This document shows, piece by piece, positions 18,619 through 27,626 of a DNA stretch of 64,000 nucleotides (its first letter is position 1; each line of letters begins with the position of its first letter). Location: contig JAWKYW010000008.1 of NCBI GenBank assembly GCA_041396245.1, forward strand, positions 62,001 through 126,000, written 5' to 3'. Under the pieces are notes generated by a model. The model was not told the origin of the DNA. It ran no database searches and saw nothing but the letters and a program-made list of their open reading frames with translations. This DNA comes from Desulfobacillus sp041396245 (lineage in GTDB: Bacteria > Pseudomonadota > Gammaproteobacteria > Burkholderiales > Rhodocyclaceae). Position numbers and translations under genes: made by a program.

Positions 18619-18711
18619 CGTGCAGCCGCCCATCGCCGTGAGGCGCGCGGCCCGGGGGTTCATGTGGCGGCAATTTTACCACTCGCGCCGCCGGCGACGC
18701 GCCACTCTGCC

Positions 18712-18735
18712 GCCGTGCCGCGCCGGCTGACTTTC
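18712..18735 (+). repeat. GCCGY-N10-CTGACTTT motif, copy a
   Basis: GCCGT, ten variable bases, then CTGACTTTC. Lies between the DUF3237 gene and the CorC/HlyC gene, antisense to both. See the finding on the motif family. Confidence 0.7.
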
Positions 18736-18759
18736 AGGCCGGGCGGCGCGGCGTGCCCG

Positions 18760-19212
18760 TCACAGCAGTGCGAAGGCCTGCAGCAGCACCTGGCGCGCGC
18801 GCCGCTCGCCGCCGGCGACGGCGATGCTGCGGTTGAGCCAGGCGAGCGGCGCGTGACCGGTCTCGAAGCGCATCACGGTGCGGAAGAAATACGTCGATGG
18901 GTCGACCGCCTCGCCGCGGCCGAGCGCCGCCAGCACCTCGGGCGGGCCGTGGCGGTAGCCCTGGCTGAGCACCTGCACGATGCCGCCGTCCTCGGCGCGC
19001 AGCGCATAGCGCGCGTCGATTTCCAGCACGCCGTCGCGGCGCGCCAGCTGCCAGTCGGCGCCGGGCAGGATCGCACCGCGCAGCCGTGCGCCCGCGAACG
19101 TGCCGCCGAGGATCGCCACCACGCGCCGCTCCCCCTGCGGCGCCTCGCCCATCGTCACCATCTCGCCGACATCGACGGCGAGCTCCATCAGCGGTTCGAA
19201 CTGCAGCATCAT
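18760..19212 (-). CDS. DUF3237 family protein
   Basis: 150-residue DUF3237 protein. Recognised by the N-terminal FEPLMELAVDVGEMVTMGEAPQGERR, the GGTFAGARLRGAILPGADWQ strand pair and ALRAEDGGIVQVLSQGYRHG, ending in YFFRTVMRFETG. Function of the family is unknown. It overlaps the PaiB-like gene by 4 bp and is probably co-transcribed with it. Confidence 0.8.
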   Translation of the reverse strand: MMLQFEPLMELAVDVGEMVTMGEAPQGERRVVAILGGTFAGARLRGAILPGADWQLARRDGVLEIDARYALRAEDGGIVQVLSQGYRHGPPEVLAALGRGEAVDPSTYFFRTVMRFETGHAPLAWLNRSIAVAGGERRARQVLLQAFALL

Positions 19213-19847
19213 TCCTGCATTCTCCTTTCAACCAGATCGGCGAGCGCCGGATCGCGGTGCGGGTCGCCCGCGTCGCGCAGGCCGGCGATGACGCCGCGCC
19301 GGTCGGCCGCATCGCGGTTCTGGCTCATCTTCCACTTGCCCTCGATGCGCGCGATGGGGATCTCGATGCCGACGATGGCCCGCATCTGCGCAACGAGGTA
19401 ATCCTCCGGCGCGTCATCCACCGCCCAGGGCTGCGCGCGCCGCCCTTCCTGCGCCTGGGTGAGCTGCTCCAGATGCGGCCGCAGCCAGGCAGCGTCCTCG
19501 ACGACGCGCGGCCGGCCACGGGCCTGCACGGCGGCGTAATTCCAGGTCGGCACCACCTTCCCCGTCGCCTGCTTGCTGGCGTACCACGACGGCGTCACGT
19601 AACCCTGCTCGCCCTGGAACACTACCAGGCATTCCGCCGCGCCGGCGAGCGTCTGCCCATGCGGATTCGCCCGCGCCATGTGCGCGCGCAGTATGCCGTT
19701 GCCGCCGTCCACCTCCAGCTGGAAGGGCAGCGGCGTGGCCTGCAGCCCGCCGTCGCCGGCGGAAATCAGCAGGCCGAAGGGATGCGCGCGCATGAACTCG
19801 TGCAGGATCTCGATGCGGCTCTCGCGGAAGGAAGCGGGGATGTACAT
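19209..19847 (-). CDS. PaiB-like FMN-binding protein
   Basis: 212-residue protein of the PaiB/FMN-binding split-barrel family, starting MYIPASFRESRIEILHEFM. HMARANPHGQTL, ECLVVFQGEQGYVTPSWYASK and VPTWNYAAVQARGRPRVVED are strong family signatures. PaiB was described as a negative regulator of sporulation and protease genes in Bacillus, but most homologues are likely flavin-binding proteins of unknown role. The start was chosen at the ATG 19845-19847 rather than an upstream in-frame codon. Confidence 0.85.
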   Translation of the reverse strand: MYIPASFRESRIEILHEFMRAHPFGLLISAGDGGLQATPLPFQLEVDGGNGILRAHMARANPHGQTLAGAAECLVVFQGEQGYVTPSWYASKQATGKVVPTWNYAAVQARGRPRVVEDAAWLRPHLEQLTQAQEGRRAQPWAVDDAPEDYLVAQMRAIVGIEIPIARIEGKWKMSQNRDAADRRGVIAGLRDAGDPHRDPALADLVERRMQE

Positions 19848-22519
19848 GGACGGGACCCGATGAAGACCGCGCCATCCTCGCATGAGCCGCGGTCCGATGA
19901 CAAGCCGGTCAATGATTGGGGAGAAAAGTCAGTCGCTGGAATACGGCGAATGCGAACTTGCGACCCGAAGCGGACACTAGTAACAGCGCAGCCAAGTGAC
20001 TGTAGCCGATCCGAAGAAGTCGCTAGGGCTGAGAGCGTACCATCGACAATTAATCACGATCGCTTCGAGAGAGCGGTTTATTGGGCGATCGCAGAGAGCG
20101 ACGGATACCAGCAGGGCTGATAGCCGGACCGGACTATCCTAAGGGCTGTACCTGCCCGTTGATCTTGATGCCGTATGACAGGCGCTGATGCGGGTTCCAT
20201 TTCGGACGCAATTCCTTGGGCAATTCGATCAGACAGACCTTGAGCTTAGAGAACGGCTGTATGTTCGCCGCCACAGAAGGCCGAACAAATGCTCCGCCTC
20301 ATCGACAAGTGCATTGCGCACTTGGCCCATTAGCGAGACGAGAGAGCCTGTTGCGGGCTCCTCGCCCGGGTGGATCTCGACAGACGGTATGAGGAGATCC
20401 ATCGAGGGCAGCAGTCAATAGGAAGGGGAAAAATGAGGCAGAGGATTTCTGAACAACTGCCTCGGATTTTGTGCAGTTTTTCACCTTCTGAAAGGTCGTG
20501 CACTCCATACCAATTTGATTCGTCAGGGCATGCCTGGCAGGAATCGACCTCTGTGGGTGATCTTTAGAGCGCGGTTGTGTGCAGGTATACAGATGGTCGG
20601 TTCTGGACTTCATCATCTGCCGAAATGAACCACTTCGAGGTGCAGACAGCCGGCGCGCATTGTGGGTTGCACGTGTCGTCCGCGAACGCCCAGGTTGCCA
20701 TGCACCGTGTGGCAGGAATCCGGATATCCCAAAAAAGTTCCGTTGGCACAATGGCGGAAAGGTTCGCAAATGGCTCGGCCCGCATAGGCACGCCAAACCC
20801 CAGATCTCGAACGGCGTCGCCCAGCTTCAGGAATTCTCGATCAACTCAACCACAACGCACGCACAACAAGCACCGGCGTCTCCGATCCATCTAAAGAGAT
20901 CCTGTTCGGGTCAGCGTACGCGGTCCGCCTTCGTCGAGGCAACGAATGCAGTCGGAGCCACTGTAGATCGGAACCAAGCCCAATCACGCCGCGCACCCGC
21001 TCGATCGCCAGAATCAGCGTCCTGATCAAAGTTCTTTCAGCAATGAGCATCATACATTAAGTTCCATATTTGTCGCTTAAATAAAGAAATCAGAGAATCT
21101 TGTGGTGCTCAACCATGGCGAACTGGTCTCGCGCATGCGCGGTAAGGTGCTCTTCAGTGACCAACGAATCGACCCATTTATTGTTAATCTCGCCCGGATA
21201 GAAGAGACAAGCCACATCTTCGAGCGTGACCGCATGCCCGATCTTCTGTGTAAACGCGCCGCACCGATGCGATACGTCACCGAGCGCCGGCAGGCGCAAA
21301 CCGCGATCTTTGGCTGGCAGAGCTTCAAATCCCTCGATGGCCACCGGATACCGCATCAAGGTTCCTTGCATCGTGCATTGCCGCGATGATGGAGAGGAAT
21401 TCATACGCAGTTGGACAGCCTTCTTTTCGTCAAATTGTTGGCCAAGATGCATCGACTTGGCTATGTGCCGTCAGGTAGGTCCTGGCAACCTCAGGATCCC
21501 TTGCACCCAGGGAAAGGATTTTCTGTTGTGTTCGGCACTGCTGCGTTTGTACGCTGAGGATCGATCTGGATCGGCAAGCTGCATTGCGTAGATTGCATGC
21601 TCATGGATCGAGTACAAAGACTGCGGCATGTCGATCAACGCAGACCGTCGTCTCCCCCAATCTTCATCGATAGAGTGGAGTTTCGGATATGGTCGATGGC
21701 CGGTTAGAGTCTTGGTCCATTATGAAAATTGCGCACAAATTACTCGTGCGACGCGAAGCCCCTTCATTTGATCCGCTCCCCAGGCGTGGATGCCAAGCAT
21801 CCACGAGGCCCTCGCGTCTTTCAGGGTATCGCGAACATGATGTTTACTGACAGGCTTCGACCTCGTAGAACCATGTGGCAAAGCACATTGGCCGCCAAGC
21901 TTCGCCACGTAGACGTCGGATCCGCCGGCCATATTGGTGGCGCCACCAGGCGAGTTGGACCAAATCCGGAGATACACGTGGTCTTGAGCCTTTCGTTAAG
22001 GATTGCCCGGCAAATGGCTCAATGTCAATCGGGATACCGCCTTCAATGATCTGGCAGCCGAAAAGCTTGGATGAAGTACAAGTGGACGTCTAGCATGGCC
22101 GCGCGTGAGTTGTACGGGAAGATTCGACTCGGTCGCGCAGATGCCGGGCGTACAGCAGGCACACGAGCGCGAACTACTTCAGAAAAGTGCTGCCAAGCAT
22201 AGTCGTGAATTGGTCGTAGCACTGTTACACGTTTCACAAATACGATTACTGAACTTCAGGATGTCTGATTTCGCTACCGACTCGACGATTCCGTCGCTTG
22301 TCCGTGTGGAAGTAAAGCGGGCTCTTCGGCTGGGTAGGCCGAACAAGGAACGAAGATCTGAGGCCTTGCTCGATGCTCGCGAGTACCAGCGGTTGCCCGC
22401 AGATCCAACACGCGGGAGAGCGGGGGCAATTGAATTCATCCTAGATTAACAACAAACGTTATTGCAAATTCGAAGTGACCCCTTTAGCTCCAGAATAATG
22501 CGAAGCTGAGCTAACCCAT
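19848..22519. other. Stretch without recognisable genes
   Basis: About 2.7 kb of visibly lower GC than the flanks with only short, overlapping, unrelated open frames on both strands. No frame has family motifs I recognise. The longest plausible remnants are a minus-strand frame at 21090-21452 (ends AMVEHHKIL) and a plus-strand frame at 22105-22449. It contains motif copy b (19924-19947) and a half palindrome at 22475-22489. It looks like eroded, possibly acquired DNA. Confidence 0.5.
19924..19947 (-). repeat. GCCGY-N10-CTGACTTT motif, copy b
   Basis: On the minus strand: GCCGT, ten variable bases, CTGACTTTT. Lies about 75 bp upstream of the PaiB-like gene and points toward it. Confidence 0.7.
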
Positions 22520-23009
22520 TTAGCTCTGGCGAGTCCGACACACGCGCTTGTTATGGCAAGAATCTTTCACCGCAGCTCCATCTACCGTTGGATGTTCTGG
22601 ATTCAGGGTGCCAACGATTAGTCCTACCCAACCGAATCTTTTGTCCTTGGCAGAAGCTGCTTTCGCAATATCTGGCACGTATTTCATTGCCTTCCATACC
22701 ACCAGCTGACCAGGCTGAAGTTTCGGACCTTTTGGGTTCGCAGTAGCTGCCACTACCAAGAATCCGCCATCATCCGAGGCAACACGAAGCATTGCTATTT
22801 GATTTCCATCGCTTTGAATTTTACTGCCTCTGAAGTACCAGCTCCGTCGTGTCTAGCACAACGGCCGGCAGAACACAATTTTCTAGAGGACATTCCATAA
22901 ATTTGCATGCGTACTCGAGCGCGGCAGTTCCGTCCTTAAAGAAAAGCGGAGGCATACCGCCATCGCCGCCCGTGGCTACTGGTTTCTTGCGCTTGAAGAA
23001 ATCGAACAT
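22520..23009 (-). pseudogene. Small hypothetical gene split by a frameshift
   Basis: Two adjacent minus-strand frames read as one protein. The first (from ATG 23007-23009) begins MFDFFKRKKPVATGGDGG and reaches CVLPAVVLD. The second continues in another frame as TRRSWYFRGSKIQ, then MLRVASDDGGFLVVAATANP and ends near 22520. Joining them needs a single-base shift near 22850. The combined product would be about 160 residues of unknown function. No homologous family recognised. It may be a true pseudogene or a sequencing error. Confidence 0.6.
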
Positions 23010-23276
23010 AGCTGTTGCCCTAATGTGATGGAGCGCGTCACCCTTTACTGCTTGCTCCCCTTCATGCTGCCACTACGCAAATGGAATGGCAATAACGAGC
23101 GGCCGCTCCTGGCCGACAGCTCTCACCCCGAAACATGTCGCCGCCCCGAAGAGACTGGCCTTTAGGTCGATTGCCTGCGTCCGCTCAGCAAGCTTGTTGC
23201 GACCGCGCCAGGCAGCGGGTCAGTATCTGGCGCGGCCGCTCGGCTCCATTCGTTGGGCCGCTGAATTGCCGGGCGA

Positions 23277-23597
23277 TTACGCAGTGCGGTGCCGCTTCAC
23301 ATACGCCCGCAATGCGTCATTCATGCGGGTTTGCCAGCCTTCGCCGGTTGCCCTGAAGTACTCCAGCACTTCAGGGCTGTAGCGCACCGTTACCGCAACC
23401 TTGGTGGGCTGCTTTTGCGGGCCGCGCTGGCCGGGCAGGCGAACCTTGCCCTTTGCCCAGAACGCTTTTACCGACGCGGCGTCGTTGGGGTCATATGGGC
23501 ACTCCGGGTCTTTCACATTGTCAGGCGCGGCCGCAATAGCCGCCGCCATCTGCTTCTTGCTAAAGGCCGAGGGCTTCGAAGTAGGCGCGCGTTTCAT
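23277..23597 (-). CDS. brnA: BrnA family antitoxin
   Basis: 106-residue antitoxin of the BrnA family. The C-terminal ribbon-helix-helix part reads VAVTVRYSPEVLEYFRATGEGWQTRMNDALRAYV, the family signature. It follows brnT and overlaps its end by roughly 38 bp, the usual toxin-first order. BrnA neutralises BrnT and represses the operon. A GTG/ATG nine bases upstream is an alternative start. Confidence 0.9.
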   Translation of the reverse strand: MKRAPTSKPSAFSKKQMAAAIAAAPDNVKDPECPYDPNDAASVKAFWAKGKVRLPGQRGPQKQPTKVAVTVRYSPEVLEYFRATGEGWQTRMNDALRAYVKRHRTA

Positions 23598-23832
23598 GTT
23601 TGTCACCGTAACGACAGGAAATTACTCGGGCGCTGTCATTGCGCTCCGTCCATACCAGGAAGACAACGCGGTTGCGAAACCAGCCCAAACTTTGCAGCCG
23701 CTGTTCGCCGTAATGCCCACGTTCGTCTTCCACCGTGACCATCGGGGCATCGAAGACACAAGCGACCTCCGCCAAATCAATACCGTGATCCTTGAGGTTT
23801 CGTTTGCGCTTGGCTTCATCCCAGACAATCAC
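23560..23832 (-). CDS. brnT: BrnT family toxin (ribonuclease)
   Basis: 90-residue BrnT toxin, a RelE-fold ribonuclease that blocks translation. It has the family start MIVWDEAKRKRNLKDHGIDL, then VFDAPMVTVEDERGHYGEQR, the VVFLVWTER strand and a C-terminal ISCRYGDKHETRAYFE with the catalytic R-x(n)-H-E-T-R region. Full length, apparently intact. Lies in a lower-GC interval with other accessory DNA. Confidence 0.9.
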   Translation of the reverse strand: MIVWDEAKRKRNLKDHGIDLAEVACVFDAPMVTVEDERGHYGEQRLQSLGWFRNRVVFLVWTERNDSARVISCRYGDKHETRAYFEALGL

Positions 23833-23911
23833 GCGCTTATTGTGGTTACAGAAAGCGAGTCATGTCAAGCTTTTTGTAGGTGCACGCGAAAAGCCGTGCA
23901 GGCCGGCGAAT

Positions 23912-24706
23912 TCAGCGTCCTTGCCTCAGCCTGGCCAGATAGCGCAGCCCCGCAGCCGCGCGGCTGCCGTACCAGGAGACCATTTCGCCGTCGATGAGCT
24001 GCGCCGGGGCGCCGAAGCGGGCGGCGGCTTCGGCGAGGTGCCGTTCGGTGAAGCGGTAGGGTTCGGTGGCGAGCAGCACGCGCTCCACAGAAGTCAGTCC
24101 CGGCGACACGGCGTCGAGCTGCGGGTAGCGCGCTTCGCCTTGCCCGGGCAGGGTGTCCCAGCCTGCCGCAGCGAGCATGGCGGAGATGTAGGTGTCGCGC
24201 GAGACGGTCATCCAGGGGTCTTTCCAGATGAGGTAGAGGACGCGCTGGCGCGTGAGGTTTTCCGTCGCACGTTGCAGTTCCTCGCGCGCGGCGCGGTAGT
24301 CGACGGCGAGCCGTTCGGCTTCGGCCTCGCGGTGGAAGAGGCCGCCGAGGAGGCGGAAGAGGCCGAGGTTGTCGTCCGGCGTGTTGGGGTGGGTGACGAC
24401 GACATGGGGCACGAAGCGGGCGAGTTCGTCGACCTGCTCGCGGCGGTTCTCGTCGATGTTGACGAGGAGGTGGGTGGGCGCGGCGGCGCGGATCTTCCCG
24501 ATGTCGGCGTCCTTGGTGCCGCCCATCTTGGGAATGCGCCTGACGACGTTGCGCGGGTGGATGCAGAAGCCGGTGCGGCCGACGAGGTTGCCGGCCAGGC
24601 CGAGGTCGCAGAGGAGTTCGGTGAGGCTGGGGACGAGGCTGACGATGCGGGGTTCGCCCCGGGCGGGGGCGTGGGGGGTGTTGAGGGCGTCGCGGAGTTC
24701 GGTCAT
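23912..24706 (-). CDS. Cobalamin/Fe-siderophore-binding-protein-like (BtuF family) protein
   Basis: 264-residue helical-backbone metal-receptor-fold protein. RIVSLVPSLTELLCDLGLAGNLVGRTGFC is the typical BtuF/periplasmic binding N-terminus, followed by MGGTKDADIGKI and DPWMTVSRDTYISAMLAAAGW. No signal peptide is visible, so it may be a cytoplasmic or mis-started form. It stands alone without transporter genes. A role in cobalamin binding is inferred only from fold. Confidence 0.8.
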   Translation of the reverse strand: MTELRDALNTPHAPARGEPRIVSLVPSLTELLCDLGLAGNLVGRTGFCIHPRNVVRRIPKMGGTKDADIGKIRAAAPTHLLVNIDENRREQVDELARFVPHVVVTHPNTPDDNLGLFRLLGGLFHREAEAERLAVDYRAAREELQRATENLTRQRVLYLIWKDPWMTVSRDTYISAMLAAAGWDTLPGQGEARYPQLDAVSPGLTSVERVLLATEPYRFTERHLAEAAARFGAPAQLIDGEMVSWYGSRAAAGLRYLARLRQGR

Positions 24707-24726
24707 GCGGGGATATTAACGCCGGC

Positions 24727-24756
24727 CATGGATTCCCGCTTTTGCGGGAATGACGG
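24727..24756. repeat. Dispersed GTCATTCCCGC palindrome, copy 2 (half)
   Basis: CATGGATTCCCGC and GCGGGAATGACGG form one hairpin of the repeat family seen at 14981, 30528 and 32941. Confidence 0.75.
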
Positions 24757-24762
24757 AACTGC

Positions 24763-24798
24763 AAATCCCCCCTGGCCCCCCTTTTTCAAAGGGGGGAA
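24763..24798. repeat. Solo terminal repeat of the DUF559 element
   Basis: AAATCCCCCCTGGCCCCCC followed by TTTTTCAAAGGGGGG matches the right end of the element at 5980-6016, with no DUF559 gene nearby. Adjacent to palindrome copy 2. Confidence 0.7.
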
Positions 24799-24807
24799 GG
24801 GATGGTG

Positions 24808-25725
24808 TCAGACGGTCTGCAGGAAGCTGCGTTCCTCGCCGTCGAGGACGAGGCAGGTGAGGATGCCGGTCTTGTAGGCGCCGGTGTCGATGCCGATGCG
24901 GTTGTGGCGTACTTCGGGCTCGGCGGCGATGCTGTGGCCGTGCACGATCACGGCGCCGTGGTCGAGGTCGGAATCGAGGAAGCGGCGGCGGATCCACATG
25001 CAGTCGCGCGGCGCCTGTTCATCGAGCGGCAGGCCGGGGACGATGCCGGCATGCACGAAACAGTAGCCGCCCTCGCGCCACATCGTGCGCAGGCCGCGGA
25101 AGAAGGCCAGGTGCTCGGGCGGGAAGGCCGCCGTCAGTTGGTGGCGCAGCGCTTCGAGGCCGGCGATCTCTTCGGGCTGCGGCGGCATGGTGGCGCCGTA
25201 GGCGTCCTGGTAGCCGTCATGCCAGCGCATGGCTTCGAGCAGGTGCTCGTCGTGGCGGCGCGGCGGCGGGCAGACGACGCCGTAGGCGGCGGCGGTTTCG
25301 ATGCCGCCGTATTCGAGCCAGTTGATGGCGATGGCCATCTCGCCGTCGAGGTAGCGCAGCATCGCCTGTTCGACGTTGCCCATGAGGTTGACGATCTCGA
25401 AGCCGTCGAGGCCGGGCGCCAGCAGCCGCTCGACGACGGCCCGGCATTCGGGGCCGCGGTTGATGTAGTCGCCGAGCGTCACCAGCACGCGGCGGCGCGC
25501 CGGCCGCAGGCTGGCATCGCGGCGGATGCCGGCGAGCAGGACCCGCAGCAGGTCGGCCCGGCCGTGGATGTCGCCGATGGCGTAGACCACCGTGCCTTCG
25601 GGCGTCGTCGCCCGCGGCGCGGGGTGGCCCGCCGGCGGGCCGTAGCTGCGCCACTGGAGCCCGCTGCCTTCCCCCCGCCCCCCTTCCCGGGGAAGGGGGT
25701 GACGGGTGCTCGCTTCGCTCGCCAT
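24808..25725 (-). CDS. Metallophosphoesterase (Ser/Thr phosphatase / ApaH-like)
   Basis: Calcineurin-like phosphoesterase of up to 305 residues. Metal motifs GDIHGRADLL and GDYINRGPE are intact, as are the C-terminal VHAGIVPG and VHGHSIA. The usual GNHE motif reads GNVEQ here, so the catalytic histidine is replaced by valine. The first about 25 residues (RHPLPREGGRGEG region) are encoded by an interspersed GC-rich repeat, suggesting an altered 5' end; no better start is seen. It follows the PaaK-type gene by 4 bp. Confidence 0.82.
   Translation of the reverse strand: MASEASTRHPLPREGGRGEGSGLQWRSYGPPAGHPAPRATTPEGTVVYAIGDIHGRADLLRVLLAGIRRDASLRPARRRVLVTLGDYINRGPECRAVVERLLAPGLDGFEIVNLMGNVEQAMLRYLDGEMAIAINWLEYGGIETAAAYGVVCPPPRRHDEHLLEAMRWHDGYQDAYGATMPPQPEEIAGLEALRHQLTAAFPPEHLAFFRGLRTMWREGGYCFVHAGIVPGLPLDEQAPRDCMWIRRRFLDSDLDHGAVIVHGHSIAAEPEVRHNRIGIDTGAYKTGILTCLVLDGEERSFLQTV
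25670..25712. repeat. CCCTTCCCGGGGAAGGGGGTGA-type repeat, copy 1
   Basis: A hairpin built from CCCCCTTCCC and GGGAAGGGGGTGACGG, located inside the 5' coding part of the phosphoesterase gene. A second copy is at 27532-27572. Confidence 0.65.
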
Positions 25726-25729
25726 CCGG

Positions 25730-27022
25730 TCAGCGCTGGACGTGGAAGCGCTTCGCCTTCAGCTCGAAGCGCGGCAGGGCGTTCCTCGGCATGTTGTGCA
25801 CCCGCGGGCGGAAGGAGAGCATGCTGTCGAGCCGCTCGGCGATGGCGTGCACGACGGCGGGGTCGGCGCCTTCGCACAGCTCGACCTCGACGTCCATCTC
25901 GTCCATCTGGCGCACCTTGTTCACGGTGACGCGGAATTCGTCCACCTCGGTGAACTTGCGCAGGATGTTCTCGACGCCGGCGGGGAAGACGTTCACGCCG
26001 CGCACCGTGACCATGTCGTCGGCGCGGCCGATGATGCCGCCCTCGAAGCGGAGCGAAGTGCGGCCGCAGTCGCAGCGCGCGGTGGTGGTGCGCACGATAT
26101 CGCCGGTCCTGTAGCGGATGATGGGGAAGCCCCAGCGGCCGAGGTTGGTGATGACCAGCTCGCCGCGCTCGCCCTCGGCCACAGGACGGCCGCTGGCCGG
26201 GTCGAGGATCTCGGCGATGTATTCGCTCTCGATGAGGTGGGTGCCGCCGGGCTGCACGCTGCATTCGAAGGAGTGGGCGCCGACTTCGGTGGCACCGGCG
26301 TGGTCGAAGCACTTGGCGTTCCACACCTCCTCGATGCGCGACTTGGTGGCCGGCACGTTGGCGCCGGGCTCGCCGGCGTGCACCGTGGCCTTCATGGGAA
26401 TCGAGGAGAGGTCGAAGCCGGTCTCGCGCGCGACCTCGGCCAGGCGCAGGGCGTAGGTCGGCGTGCAGCAGAGCACGCTGGCACCGACGTCGCGCATGAG
26501 TTCGAGGCGCTGGGGCGAGTCGCGCCCGCCGCCGGGGATCATGAGGGCGCCGAGCTGGCGCGCGCCTTCGGTGGCGGCCCAGAAGCCGACGAAGGGGCCG
26601 AAGGAGAAAGCCATGAAGATGCGGTCGGCGGCGGTGACGCCGGCGCCGGCCAGGACGTGGCCCCAGCAGCGGCCCCACCAGTGCCAGCCGTCCTCGGTGT
26701 CGGGCACCTTGAGCGGCACGCCGGTGGTGCCGGAGGTCTGGTGGAAGCGGACGTAGCTGTCGATGGGATAGGTCAGGTTGTGGCCGAAGGGGCCGTGCGC
26801 GGCCTGGTCCTCCATCAGCTCGTGCTTGGTGGTGAGCGGCAGTTTCGCCAGGTCGGAGAGCGAGCGGATGTCGCCCGGGTCGGCGCCGGCGGCCTTCCAC
26901 TTGTCGGTGTAGAAGCGGTTCCTGCCCCACAGCTCGCGGGACAGGGCCTGGAGTTTTTCAAGTTGCAGCGCGGCGAGCTGCTCGCGCGGCAGGGTTTCGG
27001 TACGCTCGTCGAAATACGTCAT
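25730..27022 (-). CDS. Phenylacetate-CoA ligase family (PaaK-type) acyl-CoA ligase
   Basis: 430-residue AMP-forming ligase of the PaaK family. The P-loop reads HQTSGTTGVPLKV, followed by GATEVGAHSFEC and the adenylate loop YRTGDIV with CDCGRTSLRF, and the C-terminal VRGVNVFPAGVENILRKF. Aromatic substrates such as phenylacetate are typical, but the phenol-operon context would also fit activation of another aromatic acid; canonical 4-hydroxybenzoate-CoA ligases belong to a different branch. Transcribed with the ppc genes, last but one of the run. Confidence 0.85.
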   Translation of the reverse strand: MTYFDERTETLPREQLAALQLEKLQALSRELWGRNRFYTDKWKAAGADPGDIRSLSDLAKLPLTTKHELMEDQAAHGPFGHNLTYPIDSYVRFHQTSGTTGVPLKVPDTEDGWHWWGRCWGHVLAGAGVTAADRIFMAFSFGPFVGFWAATEGARQLGALMIPGGGRDSPQRLELMRDVGASVLCCTPTYALRLAEVARETGFDLSSIPMKATVHAGEPGANVPATKSRIEEVWNAKCFDHAGATEVGAHSFECSVQPGGTHLIESEYIAEILDPASGRPVAEGERGELVITNLGRWGFPIIRYRTGDIVRTTTARCDCGRTSLRFEGGIIGRADDMVTVRGVNVFPAGVENILRKFTEVDEFRVTVNKVRQMDEMDVEVELCEGADPAVVHAIAERLDSMLSFRPRVHNMPRNALPRFELKAKRFHVQR

Positions 27023-27064
27023 GGTGATTCCGGTTAAAAGCCTCTCCGCTTTGTGTTCGGTCCG

Positions 27065-27523
27065 CTACTGGGTGTCGCGCATTTCCTTGTACACGGTCTG
27101 TTCCATCTTCAGCATCGCCTCGCGCTGTTCGGCCGGCCACTCGTAGGCCAGCGCGCTGGTGGCGACGCCGGGCCAGGACTGGTCCTTGGCGCCGATCACG
27201 TCCATCTCCCACAGCTGGATGACATAGGGCGCGGCGCCTTCGAGCTTCGGCTTGAGCCGGCGTGCGCGGCCCTTGACGAGGAAGCTGATGTCGCCCTGGC
27301 CGATCACCTGCAGCGAGGCCTGGCCGCTGCGTTCGAGGTTGGCCAGGGTCGAGCCGCCCTCGTCAACGGCGAAGCGCGCGCGGGTTCCGTCGAGCGCGAC
27401 GATCCAGGTGAAGGCCGATGTGGCGAAGCCGTCGGCGCCGCTGGTGAGCAGCAGGCCGGGGGCGCCCGGGCGCAGGTAGCCGGTGAGCTTGTCCGGCATG
27501 GCGGTGGTGATGTTGCCGATCAT
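27065..27523 (-). CDS. Pyridoxamine 5'-phosphate oxidase-fold FMN-binding protein
   Basis: 152-residue split-barrel flavin-binding protein. It starts MIGNITTAMPDKLTGYL after AGGAGGTCAC. GLLLTSGADGFATSAFTWIVALDG and LERSGQASLQVIGQGDISFLVKGRARR follow the PNPOx-like strand order. A role in the phenol cluster is inferred only from position. Could bind FMN or another flavin/haem-like cofactor. Confidence 0.75.
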   Translation of the reverse strand: MIGNITTAMPDKLTGYLRPGAPGLLLTSGADGFATSAFTWIVALDGTRARFAVDEGGSTLANLERSGQASLQVIGQGDISFLVKGRARRLKPKLEGAAPYVIQLWEMDVIGAKDQSWPGVATSALAYEWPAEQREAMLKMEQTVYKEMRDTQ

Positions 27524-27531
27524 GTGACCTC

Positions 27532-27572
27532 CTTCCTCCCGGCCCCCTTCCCGAGGAAGGGGGTGACGGCGG
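27532..27572. repeat. CCCTTCCCGAGGAAGGGGGTGA-type repeat, copy 2
   Basis: Same hairpin design as the copy at 25670, here in the gap between the FMN-binding protein and Nudix genes. Confidence 0.65.
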
Positions 27573-27626
27573 TTCGCGGGCCCTGCCCGCTCCAAATCGT
27601 TGACTGCGCCACCCCGGGGGCGGCGC

